NCBI GenBank assembly: GCA_034440615.1
Contig: JAOTOM010001643.1
Coordinates: forward strand, 1 to 64,000
DNA length: 64,000 nt
Source: Ashinkailepas kermadecensis
Lineage: Eukaryota > Arthropoda > Thecostraca > Neolepadidae
Direction of reading: 5' to 3'
Shown here in pieces: positions 35,366-46,145 of the stretch. The position numbers were made by a program, and so were the translations under genes. Numbering within the stretch: the first letter of the stretch is position 1; each line of letters begins with the position of its first letter. The notes beneath the pieces are model-generated. The model saw only the letters and a list, made by a program, of their open reading frames with translations. It was not told the origin of the DNA and made no database searches.

Positions 35366-37351
35366 ACACCAGGCGGTTTCACGCGTGCACTAGCGGGAAG
35401 TAATCGTCATGACATCCCAATGGCGGGGTCAGGGCATAATAATTACGTTGATCTAAAAACTTTTAGTCTGTAGATTGGACCAATTTATGAATCAATAAGC
35501 AAACAGAGTAGGTTCCGTTACCTAATACGGAAAGTTTTTGGACTAGTAACAGCTTGTTTATGCACAAACCCTGAAAATGTACACCTACATCCGCGCCTGG
35601 GACACCATCTAGTCGGAAATCTGGAAGTCAGACCAAGCGAGCCTGACTTCGGAAGTAAACTCGATGACAACAGCTGTTTGTCAAATTCAGTGGTCGTCAA
35701 ATGTCAAATTTTCCGAGCACTCGACCACTCTGATCAGATTTTGATCCACCTAAATAACGACCTCCCTGTGGGTCTCAGGGAGGTCACCCCCACACACACA
35801 CACAAATAACTTTGCATAGAGAAACGATATGTCACCAGATTTCAATCCCTGATCCCATTTACCATTTTGGAGGCATCTTTCATCTGGGTTGGATGAGATT
35901 GTGCATGTGCAGAATTAATGTTATATTAGGCTGGAAACCAATCATTTGTGGTAGGGAGGAGTGTCGAATTTCACCCATTACATCAGAGGAAAATCAGTCT
36001 TCAATCCAAGTACCCATCAGAATAGCAGCTGGTTTGATAGGTAAGTTAGCAGAATCTGAAGGGAGGACCAGCAACCTTCATCCTTCTGAGGGTATGCACA
36101 TGCTTAGAGTGGTATTCTAGGGACAGAAGGGCAGGGTGGCCAATATTTTCAAGGAGCATGGGATAAAGTTCTTAGATCTGTGTGGAATCCTTTTAGGTTA
36201 TTTAGTTATTTGGGCTTTAGGGCACATGAACTTCATTTGTCATGTAGTGCCCAGGATTTTTTTTTTACAGAGGACAAATATTTGCATGAAATGGGTTACA
36301 CCTAAACATGAGGAGTGTGGAATTGCTCAGCAATAGATAGGAAGAAACTTCAGTAAGACAGGTCATATGGGAGATATAGGTTATAAAGTAAAAAGTAATC
36401 CAAACAAGAAAAAGAGCAGTATAGCATGTGCTTCTGTAAATGCCAGCAGTGTTTGCCAAAATTGGGTAACTGCATGAAGTAACTCCATATAGGTATTACT
36501 GTGTTTTGAAGATGTTCACAAGACAAGCTTTAGACACATCTAAACTTCATGAAGCAAGCAGAGGTTAGGTTTGACTGTTATTTTTGGTTGCAATTTGAAA
36601 ACTGAGTTTGTTCTTGAAACTCCCCCACCTTAAAATGAAAAGGCCTTTAAAAGTAGGTTACACTATGTTGTTTATTTGGATAATTTACAGGAATACACGT
36701 GCACAATCTTCCGATTTATCTAAGTCCACATAATCCAACTCCAAACCCTTCTTGGGTGATATTTTGACTTCCAACTGAAAAGCAATCTTTAGAGCAAATG
36801 AGTGGCCATATCTTCACTGTCTGCATAAATGCATTGGGGAAAAAGTCAAAGAATTCATCAAACATGTGCAAGCACTCAGATTTCCATACTCATGAACACC
36901 TTAGAGCACAAACTTACCATGTGTTTACAAATTAAACTGATCAATCAATTTTTGAGCCTCCTACTATGGTCGGACATCCAAAACATGACAAAAAATCATT
37001 ATTTTAACATCTGCATTTAACACAACTCAGAATTTTGTGCACGTATCTATGCAGGTACCTAGCTTCCGTAGAACTTAAGATATACATAGATACCTACCCG
37101 GGTACCAAACAATGTTTCAATCTATTTTTCTCATCAGAGGGAAACTGGTTTTATATTCAATTTTTGGGAAGTATTTCCATAATTGGGACAGCTAATTTCC
37201 AAAAATGGGAATGCTAGTGCCAGCATTCCCATTTTGGGACCTGTTACGTCACCACTGCGCTCAAATCTATTTTAGTGTGAATTACAGAAAAACACTTGTT
37301 GTAGCTGGTCGCACCAATATCGTAGCACCTTATTAAGTCAGTTGGGTTATG
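35366..37351. other. No gene; AT-rich, one MetaSINE-core-like segment and a dispersed repeat
   Basis: About 36194-36250 reads TTATTTGGGCTTTAGGGCAC then CATTTGTCATGTAGTGCCC, like the core tail segments at 35045 and 45820. About 37140-37210 (TTTCCATAATTGGGACAGC, TTTCCAAAAATGGGAATGC) has an inverted diverged copy at 46785-46855. A short (CA)n lies at about 35790-35805. Confidence 0.45.
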
Positions 37352-37363
37352 CACCTAAGGATA

Positions 37364-37587
37364 TTGCGTGTAAAGAAAATATACGACCTTCAATATACCA
37401 GGAGGTGCTGAGTTGACATCAAAGTATCGGTAAAGATTATACTTTATTACGAGTAATAAAGTATAATCTTTACCGATACTCTTGGTGTCAACTCAGCACC
37501 TCCTGGTATATTGAACGTCGTATATTTTCTTTACACGCAATGTCTAAAACCCAGGAGCATCTAAGAGCCATTCTTCATTGTATTAAA
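37364..37587. mobile_element. Near-perfect long-hairpin element with 12-bp target duplication
   Basis: Two ~87-bp arms, TTGCGTGTAAAGAAAATATA... (from 37364) and its complement ending ...TTTCTTTACACGCAA (about 37541), differ by only two substitutions and one indel, with a loop of about four bases (CGAG). A 46-base unpaired tail ending CATTGTATTAAA follows. CACCTAAGGATA flanks the whole unit at 37352-37363 and 37588-37599, indicating insertion as one piece. There is no coding capacity. The transcript would fold into a long double-stranded RNA. Confidence 0.8.
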
Positions 37588-38194
37588 CACCTAAGGATAC
37601 ACCATTTGAAGTATATTTATTCATAGTCAGCTAGTGTGTCAGGGAAATATATCAAGTTAAAGTATTGCAATGTTATTTTAATCACTACCTTTTTAAACTT
37701 GTATTTTATTCACAAACTACATGTGTATTCCAACAAATAAAATACCTTCAGTGCAGACATTTTGAAAAGGATGCTGAAACCACAAGGTGGTCTGTTGAGT
37801 GTAGTGGTTGAGGTTGTCATGGTGAGTTGGATTTTCTGGAAAGGCAGCTTGGATTTTGTCTTAATGGTTGTAATTGTGGCAGACAATAATTCATGTGACA
37901 TACATCTTAGCAATTAGCAATGGGATTTCTATCTTCAATGCACATTTTGACTTGACTTGACACATTTTGGCATCATGCTGTTCTTGGAAGTATTTATGCT
38001 GCATTTGAATCAAAATATTTTCTAGTGTTGGAATAATTTGATGACTTGTGATACTGAGGCATTCAGCATCAATTTAACCATCATGTTCCCTCTAAGTGAA
38101 CTGTGGATTTCAGCAGAACTATAATTAGATTAGGGTGTCCACATCAGTAAATTTGCAGCTTAGGGTAATTTCTGACTTCTGTGAATTTATTTTA

Positions 38195-38330
38195 TTAATG
38201 CATTGTTCATGAATGTGCTGAACATGACATGACCTTTGCAAATGCATACTTTTCAGTTGGGAGGCAAAATAACACAAAGGGGCCCAGAGTTCAGAAATAT
38301 ATTATAAAAAGCAATGTTCTTTGTAAAGAT
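38195..38330 (+). repeat. Dispersed ~130-bp motif, copy 1
   Basis: Contains GTTCATGAATGTGCTGAACA, TTTGCAAATGCATACTTTTC, AGTTGGGAGGCAAAATAACAC. The same ordered blocks recur at 41420, 41878, 42470, 45035, 45705 and 46080, and inverted at 43550. Confidence 0.7.
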
Positions 38331-38654
38331 AATGAGAAGTTTGTGCTAATTTGCAGCATTGTTCAGAAAAATGTGTTTGGGACGATTCTGGCTTTCCAGT
38401 TAGGTTGCATATTATTCCCACATATACTGGAGAACACTGCCATGTTCTGCTTATGGTCAAGGGTACACAAATTACACATGAATATATAAATAATATAAAA
38501 ATAAATAGCCTAACCTAGACTGAGATAATGTAGCATAATATATAAAAACATATAATATGGTGGTGTGTAAAGAACATGCGACACGTCATCGGAGATCATC
38601 GAGGAAATAAACACCTCCTCAGTCAGCATGCTCTACATTGCGTACTCGCCCAAC

Positions 38655-38738
38655 GCCATGCCGACGATTGGCACAGTTGGTTAAGGTGTCTGCTTTCCGT
38701 GCGGATGGTGGGTTCGAATCTCGGCGCCATCGCGTTTT
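38655..38738 (+). tRNA. tRNA-Gly-like pseudogene or SINE head with Pol III terminator
   Basis: A box TGGCACAGTTGG, an anticodon stem-loop TCTGC-TTTCCGT-GCGGA with TCC at the anticodon position, B box GGGTTCGAATC, then GTTTTT terminator at about 38733. The acceptor (CGATTGGC versus GCCATCG) carries an extra base and the T stem has mismatches, so a functional tRNA is doubtful. Most likely a SINE head or tRNA pseudogene. Confidence 0.45.
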
Positions 38739-41415
38739 TAACCCAATCAATCGTTAGCAGTCAGGGCTGTTGGTTCATGTTGTACTTTATATTACTTTAC
38801 ACTATCATATGAGTTGCTTGATGTAATAATATTTGCCCATGAAAGTAAAGAGGGCAATACTTAATTAAAGCCCACTCATGCAATGAATGTCCAATTGGAC
38901 CTTTTGGAATTGTCATCATGGAACTTTGTCTCTGGAAGGAAACATTGCATCCATATCCAGTTCAAGTTGTTTATTTCAACGGCCTGGTTCTGTACGCACC
39001 GCATTCAGTTCCATTTTGAGTGCAAGCAATGCTACCATAGGAAGTGCAGAAGATACAGCACACAATTTGGAGGAATTACAGCTGTAGTGAACTCGCAGCA
39101 CCGTTGGAAAAATGGCCATTTTTTGGACATTTGGCTGTCCAAAGAATTATACACTCCCAAAAATATCCACTCCTTGGGCTGCCAACTACCAGATGAAGAG
39201 CTAATGCATAACAAGAAATCCCAACTAGTGCTGCCACTATCAAATAATGATAATTGTTAACATAGCCTACAGAGCAGCATGCTCAATGGACTATATGGTG
39301 ATCTTTGGCTAGTAGTGAGAATGAGATCCACCAGTTCTAATAATCTTCATCTTGTGTAATCATTTTGGGTCCTTGGCATGTCAACTTGGCAACATTATTG
39401 AGAAAAATGTACATTTGTTATTTCAGCTGATCACCAGGGCTGCAGAAACATTCAAAGAGAATGCAAGGAAAAGAACAGAAGATGAGATGCCTGTTAGAGT
39501 TAAAGAATGACAGGATACCAGCAGAATGGAAGCTAAAGTTGGGATCACTATGCATATGACCACAACAGTGAATATATAAAAATATAATGGTGCAAATCAA
39601 GTGTATACTGGTGCAGGTGTAATTGCCTAGTACAAGTGAATAAACAAACATTCATGCCTTGATTCGCTTACTTTCCATTCACAAAAATGCCCTGACCAGA
39701 AGTGCTCCGAAGAATGCAAGACCAAAACTAGAAAGAGAACTGGAGTAGGCAGTACACAACTCGCAACTAGATAGGCATAAAAGGAATGATTTTCTGAATA
39801 TCTCAGTAGGTGCAAGTCATGCTTTGGCATGGCAGTTTTTTATGAGGTGGGAGGCAAAAAAAAAATTGTACTCAGTGTCAAATAGGATGGGTGCACCCAA
39901 CAATATCCTGAAACACTTCATAAGTGCAATCAATGTGCATGAATGCATGCTTAGGTGCACTGGAGTGACACCAAACCAATAGGAGTAAAAAATAATGTAT
40001 TCCGATACCAAAATAAGCAACTAGCCCTTGATTCCAAAGCATTTGTATGCTGAAAATGATTGTTTTCAGCAGCCTTCAAAATGTATAAAATCATACAATT
40101 CTGTCCAAACAAGAACAGTCAGAAAGCTTCATCCATTACAGGGGCACCCATTAATGAAGACCCTAGGTAGGTATGCCACTGGGTGCATATGCACTTGCAT
40201 GTTGATGTGGCTGCAGATGTTCCTAGGTAAAACTTACCTACCTATATTTGCACCAAGTACCTACCTAGTAGGTAGGTACGTACTAGGTAACCTACCTACA
40301 TCCATGCAATGTATCTATAGGTAAGGCATCGCAATATTATCATAGTTCAACCCTTTCACACCAACGACAATGAGAGGCATTCAATTTGAACAATTCAATT
40401 GAGCCTAATTTCTTACGTAGGACGACACCCACCGACGGGTCGACACCACACCACCGCAATTACTACTCTCACTTAAGGGCCTTGAGTCTCACTTCCCGCC
40501 CACCGGTCCATCAATCATCCAAATACCTACATCCCAACACCAGCGCACTGCACAACTAAATTTGCCACAAGATCTGGACTTCCAATATTCATCTCTGGAC
40601 TTCCAAATTCAAAAATGAAGTAATGCCTCTTCCAATGAAGGAAGCCTGCATGCGTCGCCTGGCTAGTAAAGAAAACTACCACTCTCCGGGACGGATTGGA
40701 AAATTAGAGGCTCTTGGCCGGCGGTGAATCATGCCTCTCCAGCTCCCACTCTTTTGGGAGCTTTTTAAACTACTCCGAAGAAAGACAATTAATAATTAGC
40801 CTTTGAATGCTTCCTGAAAGATTGGGATGTTCTACATCAGCTTACGGAAAAGAAAAGGTGTATTTCTGAGTTTTGAAGCAAGCGCAGCCGATCTAAATAA
40901 AAGATATCAGGTAAAATTTACGCGTTAAAATTAGCCAGATCCGTCCAAGACATTCTCCAAACATGTTAAGACTTTGTGGCAAAATAGACCACCAGATAAC
41001 CAGAAATTTCGTTGTCTTTTGATTTCATGACATACGTTGCTTCAGAGCGCCACATATTCGTGACACAAATACTGTTTATGCCACTCGGACACAGAGAGTC
41101 TACAACTCCGCAAAAATAAAATTTGACCACGAAATATGCAACGTCACAGTCCACGGAATCCGCGGAATCAACGAGACAAAGAACGCACCCATAGTTCCTC
41201 GCAGGCTATGCAAATTGTCCATATCCGCCGCACTAAATACCATTAACCACAATTTCCAAATTATCCTGCTGCGTGGTGGTTACTCCCTTGGTTATTTCCT
41301 TCCATTGCGTTTCGATCAGGTGAGATAAGGTTGGGTCCATTGTTCTTTCGGTTTTTGTCTGGTTGCGAATTACAAGAAAATCTGGTGCTGTAGTTTCTCA
41401 TTCCTTGGACTTTGT
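38739..41415. other. No gene recognised; palindromic TAGGTAGG patch at 40165-40325
   Basis: AT-rich sequence. About 40165-40325 contains repeated GTAGGTA, CTACCTA and TACCTAC in both orientations. Short frames have no domain. Confidence 0.4.
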
Positions 41416-41419
41416 TTTT

Positions 41420-41560
41420 TAATGCAATGTTTATGAATGTGCTGAACATGATTTGACCACTCGTCTCCTCTGCAAATGCATGCTTTTCACTTGCGAGGGA
41501 AAATAACACCCAAAAAAGGACTTGAAGTTGGGTAATTACTAGTATAGCTTAAAAAGTAGT
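41420..41560 (+). repeat. Dispersed ~130-bp motif, copy 2
   Basis: AATGCAATGTTTATGAATGT, then TGACCACTCGTCTCC, CAAATGCATGCTTTTCACTT and AAAATAACACCC. Confidence 0.7.
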
Positions 41561-41877
41561 GGTCACAATAACAAAAGAAGATGGCGCATAGCCTAACTTC
41601 ACCTCCCATAACCTTCCATGCATGCATTTTTTTTCTCTAAAAATTTCCAAACAATTTTGTTTCTCAAATTTCAAAAGGAAAGACCCAACATATGATAGCC
41701 TGAAATGTTTTTGAAAAAAGAACTTTTTTTGACAAATTTCCCCGTTTTTATCAAAACCTATCAAAGCCTACCCTAACAACCTAACCAAACTTTACCCCTT
41801 CTTTGTATGCTTCATGGAGGTAAAATATGTAAATTTGTGTTTTAAGGTGTTTTATGAAATCTTGGCATTTTCCTTCA

Positions 41878-42010
41878 AATGCAATGTTTACCAATGTGAC
41901 TAAGATGATGGGAGCACTATTTTTGTGCAAATGCTTACTTCTCAGATTGTGAGCAAAATAACACCAATAATGGGCTATGAGTTATGTAGCATGGCATAAA
42001 AAGAAATGTT
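41878..42010 (+). repeat. Dispersed ~130-bp motif, copy 3
   Basis: AATGCAATGTTTACCAATGT, AAGATGATGGGAGCACT, CAAATGCTTACTTCTCAG, TGTGAGCAAAATAACACC and GTAGCATGGCATAAAAAG. Confidence 0.7.
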
Positions 42011-42017
42011 TAAAAAA

Positions 42018-42250
42018 TAAAATATATGCAACATAACCTAACCTAACCTCCCTTGGAGAAAAAAGTATTAAAAAAAACGCAAAGAATTTTGTTCTTGGAA
42101 AATTTTTCTAAATTTAAAAACCTAACCAAACCTAACCTGACCTAACATTAGCTGCTTTTGAAGAAAAAAATAACTTCAATTCTTAAAAGAATCCAAAAAT
42201 TTTCCAACTTAAAAAACTGAACAAACCTAACCTAACCAAACCTAACTCAT
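42018..42250 (-). repeat. Telomere-like CCTAA degenerate runs
   Basis: Scattered AACCTAACCTAACCT runs at about 42020-42055, 42120-42145 and 42222-42248, interspersed with A-rich sequence. They resemble degenerate arthropod-type (TTAGG)n but are too decayed to be a telomere. Confidence 0.5.
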
Positions 42251-42469
42251 TTGCTTGCTTCATGGAGGAAAATGTGTATAAAACTTGTCTTGTTGCCACC
42301 TTAAAGCATAAAAATACCAGTAAAATGTGTATAAAACTTGCCTTGTTGTTAGTTTATACTGCAATAATACCCAAACTTCTCAGCTAGGCTGTGGACAAAT
42401 CTTGCCAAGATTCTTGGCACTGCTGCTAACAGCACCACAGCAAAATTATGGGCTGGTAGGTTTTTGGAG

Positions 42470-42605
42470 TACCATGTTTATGAAGGTGACTTAGATGATG
42501 GAACCACTTGTGTTCTATGCAAATGCTTACTTTTCAGGTTGTGAGCAAAATAATGCCCAAAAGGCTTTGAGTTAGGCAACATAGCATAAAATAATTGGAC
42601 GGTGT
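42470..42605 (+). repeat. Dispersed ~130-bp motif, copy 4
   Basis: CCATGTTTATGAAGGTGACT, GATGATGGAACCACTTGTG, CAAATGCTTACTTTTCAGG, TGTGAGCAAAATAATGCCC and CATAGCATAAAA. It keeps the same block order as copy 3. Confidence 0.7.
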
Positions 42606-42629
42606 TTTATTCTTCATTCCAGGAAACAT

Positions 42630-42790
42630 CCACTGTATTTTAGGAAATGTGTACTCTCCATTACTTAGCGTTTCTAGGGTATACACCATATGTTGGCAAA
42701 TCCCAATATTATACCCTCCATTATTTGGTGCTTCTCAAGGTTATACACTCCATATTTTGGCTTGCCCAAAAATTATACACTCTGAGTCCA
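42630..42790 (+). repeat. Degenerate tandem repeat with TATACACTCCAT core
   Basis: GTGTACTCTCCATTACTTAG, GTATACACCATATGTTGG, TTATACCCTCCATTATTTGG, TTATACACTCCATATTTTGG and ATTATACACTCTGA follow at roughly 35-40-base spacing. Confidence 0.6.
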
Positions 42791-43205
42791 AGACTGAGAA
42801 GCGAAAATCCAACACTGACTCGCAGTATAAATTTCATGACCCCAGGTCAACATCTTCAGGGTCAAATGAGGTCACAATCGGCCTCCACTCCACCCAGCCG
42901 GCACCGCCTGTACGTACAGAAAGCATGCATGTTCCACTGCCGAACAGAAGGTAGAGACCGTTCATATGTACGCTCTCTACATACTCTGGGACAGCCTGCG
43001 AGTGCTGGCGTTACGATCGGTAGTATGAACCCATCGTGCGATCGTTACGGCCAGCGTATAATAAAATATAATCTAACCTAACCGGAAAGCCAGAATCGTC
43101 CAAAAAATTTTTTGGCAATGTCATCAAATATATGAAAAATCAAATACCGCATCGCAAGGAACTTCCAGCCTTGGTGGACTGTTGCAGACGCATCTGGTTG
43201 CAAGT

Positions 43206-43367
43206 TGGTTGGTTATTGGTTTTACGACACGTCGACCGTTGAGTCATATAGCGTCGGCAATCTCTCACGCCGATTGGTCGCAGGCGAAGAGTAGCGACAG
43301 GTGAGATTCGAACCCACAATCTTTCGATTGTGAGACGAGCATCTTACCCCTAGACCACTCGTCCCCC
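43206..43367 (-). mobile_element. tRNA(Val)-like SINE copy 3 with perfect 13-bp target duplication
   Basis: A full-length copy matching those at 24749 and 34398. The minus-strand head is GGGGGACGAGTGGTCTAGGG with A box and B box (GGGTTCGAATCTC). The tail ends AACCAATAACCAACCA. TCTGGTTGCAAGT flanks it at 43193-43205 and 43368-43380. The perfect duplication and high similarity between copies suggest fairly recent mobility. Confidence 0.9.
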
Positions 43368-43549
43368 TCTGGTTGCAAGTATTCATTCTTGGAAATAAAT
43401 GTTGAATTAAGGCAGAAGCATAAGGTTTGATGTCTGAATTAATTTGGGTGCATAAGTGTTTTTTCTTTCTTCATCACATCTGTGACACACCAGGTATGGA
43501 CAATCATATGCAATGTGCTATATTTGAGGTGTAGATTATGATTGTGCAC

Positions 43550-43625
43550 TTGTTTACCAACTGAGAGGTAACCACCTGCAGAGAAAATGAGTGGTTGCAG
43601 TCATTCTTATGTTAAAATACCCTGC
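43550..43625 (-). repeat. Dispersed ~130-bp motif, partial inverted copy
   Basis: On the minus strand: ATGACTGCAACCACTCATTT then TCTGCAGGTGGTTACCTCTC and AGTTGG. It is the same block series as copy 3, truncated. Confidence 0.55.
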
Positions 43626-43629
43626 ATAA

Positions 43630-44415
43630 AAAAATCAAATTTCACGGTGATCAAAATATTTACCTGAATATCCACGAAACAGCTAATTTTCATATCTAGG
43701 AAAAGGACAGGGCCTCACCTAGCATGGCAACTCCAGGGGACCTCCCCTCCCCAACCAGGTCAGATGGGTGGTGTGATTTTTTGCAGATATATGCAGATAT
43801 ATCACAGATATATGGAGTCTGAGGTGAAACACCATGTGACAAAAGGCACTCATCATCAGGGTGGGAATTAAGGCACTTCTTAAGAGATTTTATCTCTGAA
43901 AACATTTTCGCACTCAGGGTTCATACTGGATAGGATGGGCTTTACATGTACTCCGACACAAATGTGGGAACAAAGATATCAATAAAAACAAACAGAATGA
44001 CACCCAAAAAAAAAACCGCTGGTTATTCCACTTACGGTGACCACTCAAACTAATCACTTTTTGTAGCAGTCAGCAGCCAGACCACATCTTCGCACACTCC
44101 ATCAATCTCAACCACCGGAATTGCCGACAACAACGCACCAACAGCAACTTGCAGGATGCACATGCACACTTAGAACACTTCTCCGGCTCTGGAGCCACGT
44201 CTCGGAATACTTGCGTTCCTCCCACGCTATAGTGGGAAACTTTGACAGTTTTAAGAGACGTTCTCCGGAGTCCCGGAGGCCACGGATCAGAATTGGCTGC
44301 GTTAGAGTTTTCTGTTCTGAAATCTGTCCGTGAACCAATCAATGCAAGGTATTTTGTATGACATAACCATTAGCAACTTTGAACACATGGTTAACAGTGT
44401 CCACACAAGTTAACA
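43630..44415. other. No gene recognised
   Basis: An open frame at 44070-44342 (minus) contains several Cys but matches no family I know, and its shadow on the plus strand is equally open. Confidence 0.35.
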
Positions 44416-44419
44416 GTAA

Positions 44420-44905
44420 ACACAAGACCTTGACTGATCCTTTGCTTTGATCACATCCAACTGTGGCGTGTGCGGTAGCGGAGTTGCGTTCTTATCACGT
44501 GGGAAATTGGCTGCGTAGGTAGGTGCTCTGAGCTGAGGGTGAAGCATTTTTGTTTGTTTTTCATATGGCTAGCCTTGTACTGAGACCAACAGTGAAATGA
44601 AAACGCATTTCTCCTGTGAGTTATAAGAAACGAAACAGTGCCGATTATTAATGGTCACTGCCGGGCGGTGCCATCCATTGTTCACTTGTTTGTATGTTTT
44701 GGCATTTGATTTGACTCAAAATGAGAATATTGCTTATGCATATTGTGTAGGTACTGATTTGGGTTTTTCCAGTCAGTTACTGGTAAACAGATTCCATGCA
44801 TAAAAAATAATGTCCATGAAAATGTACTCCGGGAAGAAATTGGTATGCACTCGGACTCCCAACCCAGAAAGTAAGTTTCCCACTCTGCTCATCATTACCA
44901 GTAGA
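44420..44905 (-). mobile_element. ~490-bp tRNA-headed repeat, copy B, uninterrupted
   Basis: On the minus strand from 44905: GGTCTACTGGTAATGATGAG (A-box-like), TGGGTTGGGAGTCCGAGTGC (B-box-like, with CG lost) and CGGAGTACATTTTCATGGAC. It continues to GGCTAGCCATATGAAAAAC, GCTACCGCACACGCCACAG and GATCAGTCAAGGTCTTG. It aligns in order with the two parts of copy A at 33.9-35.4 kb. Confidence 0.75.
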
Positions 44906-45034
44906 CCATCCATTTTTCCATGGCCTCAATCTACCATAAATGATTCATTAATAGCACATAGTTTTGCAGGCATAATTGGAGGCCAAGATAAACCGGTTAA
45001 TTTTTGACAAGTTTTTTTTTTTAATTTTTGGGAA

Positions 45035-45150
45035 AAAATAAGAACATGACTAAGAAGATGCAACCACTCATTTTCAACACTGATGCTTACTTTTCAATTG
45101 GAACGATGACATCAGTAGGGTTTGATGATGTCATGTATGGCACAGTTCAC
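45035..45150 (+). repeat. Dispersed ~130-bp motif, copy 5
   Basis: AACATGACTAAGAAGATGCA, ACCACTCATTTTCAACACTG, ATGCTTACTTTTCAATTGG, then GATGACATCAGTAGGGTTTG, which corresponds to the centre of the palindromic copy at 45705-46015. Confidence 0.7.
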
Positions 45151-45217
45151 ATACCTTAATGAGATGGTCAAAGTAGCTTAATCTAATATAATCTAACCTA
45201 ATGTAAACTAACTTAAC

Positions 45218-45418
45218 TTGGTGAACACACGTGGACACTCACTGAAATTGGCTCACAGGCGTGCATCAGTGGATTGTAGGAAGATATTTTTTAGCCTCAG
45301 ATGTTGTGCCACTTGGAACTCATTGCCTGATGATGTTGTAACCTTAACGGACCTGGGTGCATTTAACGTTGCATTGCACTCAAATCTCTGCACATTGTTG
45401 CATGAATATATTGAATAG
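45218..45418 (+). pseudogene. LINE ORF2 C-terminal fragment
   Basis: The frame TRGHSLKLAHRRASVDCRK, FFSLRCCATWNSLPDDVV, then LGAFNVALHS and a stop matches the end of CR1/L2-type ORF2 proteins (TRGH..K......R..FFS.RVV..WN.LP..VV....L..FK..LD). The same pattern is seen at the end of the full CR1-like copy at about 54960-55120. Only about 65 codons are present: a 5'-truncated insertion. Confidence 0.75.
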
Positions 45419-45704
45419 ATTAACCATGATAATATACTTGACAGCAAAATATTAGCAGAATGTAGTGGCTACTCTAAGCATACAAATTCTGCTTAAGGTA
45501 CACTTTCCAGTTCCTGTGTCTTGTCCTGACTATCTGATAACAATATTTTCCTTAATCTAGGGGACTGGCGTACCTGCAGATACGGGCTCCCCTCATCAGG
45601 CACGGTACTCATCTCTGGGTGAGTGATGCTTGAGTATATGGGGAGCCAACCAGGTGAGAGAACTGGTAATTTATTTGATAAGTGTTTTTCTTATTTTTAA
45701 GAAA

Positions 45705-46015
45705 ATTTAGAACATGTTTATGAACATGACTAAGAAGATGTGACCACTCATTTTTGGTGCTGATGCTTACTTTTCAATTTGAACATGGTATGTCAACCAT
45801 GCCATATGTATGATTAATTGATTGAGTATTTGGGCTTAAGGACATGCCGACTACATGGTCATTTGGCACGCCATATGTATGACTTCATCAAACCGTATTG
45901 ATGTGACGTCATTGTTCAAATTGAAAATTAAGCATCAGCACCAAAAATGAGTGGTTGCATCTTCTTAGTCATGTTCATAAACATGTTCTGAATTTTGTTC
46001 CCAAAAATTCAAAAA
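45705..46015. repeat. Palindromic copy of the dispersed motif with SINE-core-like centre
   Basis: The left arm, AACATGTTTATGAACATGAC to TTTTCAATTTGAACA (about 45708-45786), is matched on the opposite strand by about 45918-46003. The centre (about 45812-45885) contains GAGTATTTGGGCTTAAGGAC and CATGGTCATTTGGCACGCC, the MetaSINE-core-like segment also seen at 36194. Confidence 0.7.
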
Positions 46016-46079
46016 CACCTTTTATAAAAAAACTGATAAATTTTGATTCTTTTGAATGCATAACATTTTAACATAAAAA

Positions 46080-46145
46080 TGACGATGTGACCACTCATTT
46101 TCTCCACAAATGATTACTTCTCAGTTGGCAAAGGAATAAACTAAA
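46080..46145 (+). repeat. Dispersed ~130-bp motif, partial copy
   Basis: GATGTGACCACTCATTTTCT, CAAATGATTACTTCTCAGTT and GGCAAAGGAATAAAC. Truncated. Confidence 0.6.

Noticed and set aside
37364..37541. Long hairpin as a pre-miRNA or Rho-independent terminator
   Set aside because: Arms of ~87 bp are far longer than a pre-miRNA stem of animals and flanking target duplications point to a mobile element; bacterial terminators do not apply.
38655..38738. Functional tRNA-Gly gene
   Set aside because: Boxes A and B and a TCC anticodon position are present, but the acceptor has an extra base and the T stem has mismatches; kept as a pseudogene or SINE head only.
45020..45215. Pol III or telomeric function for the CTAACCTAATG run near 45180
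   Set aside because: Only a few irregular units; part of the surrounding A/T-rich dispersed repeat.
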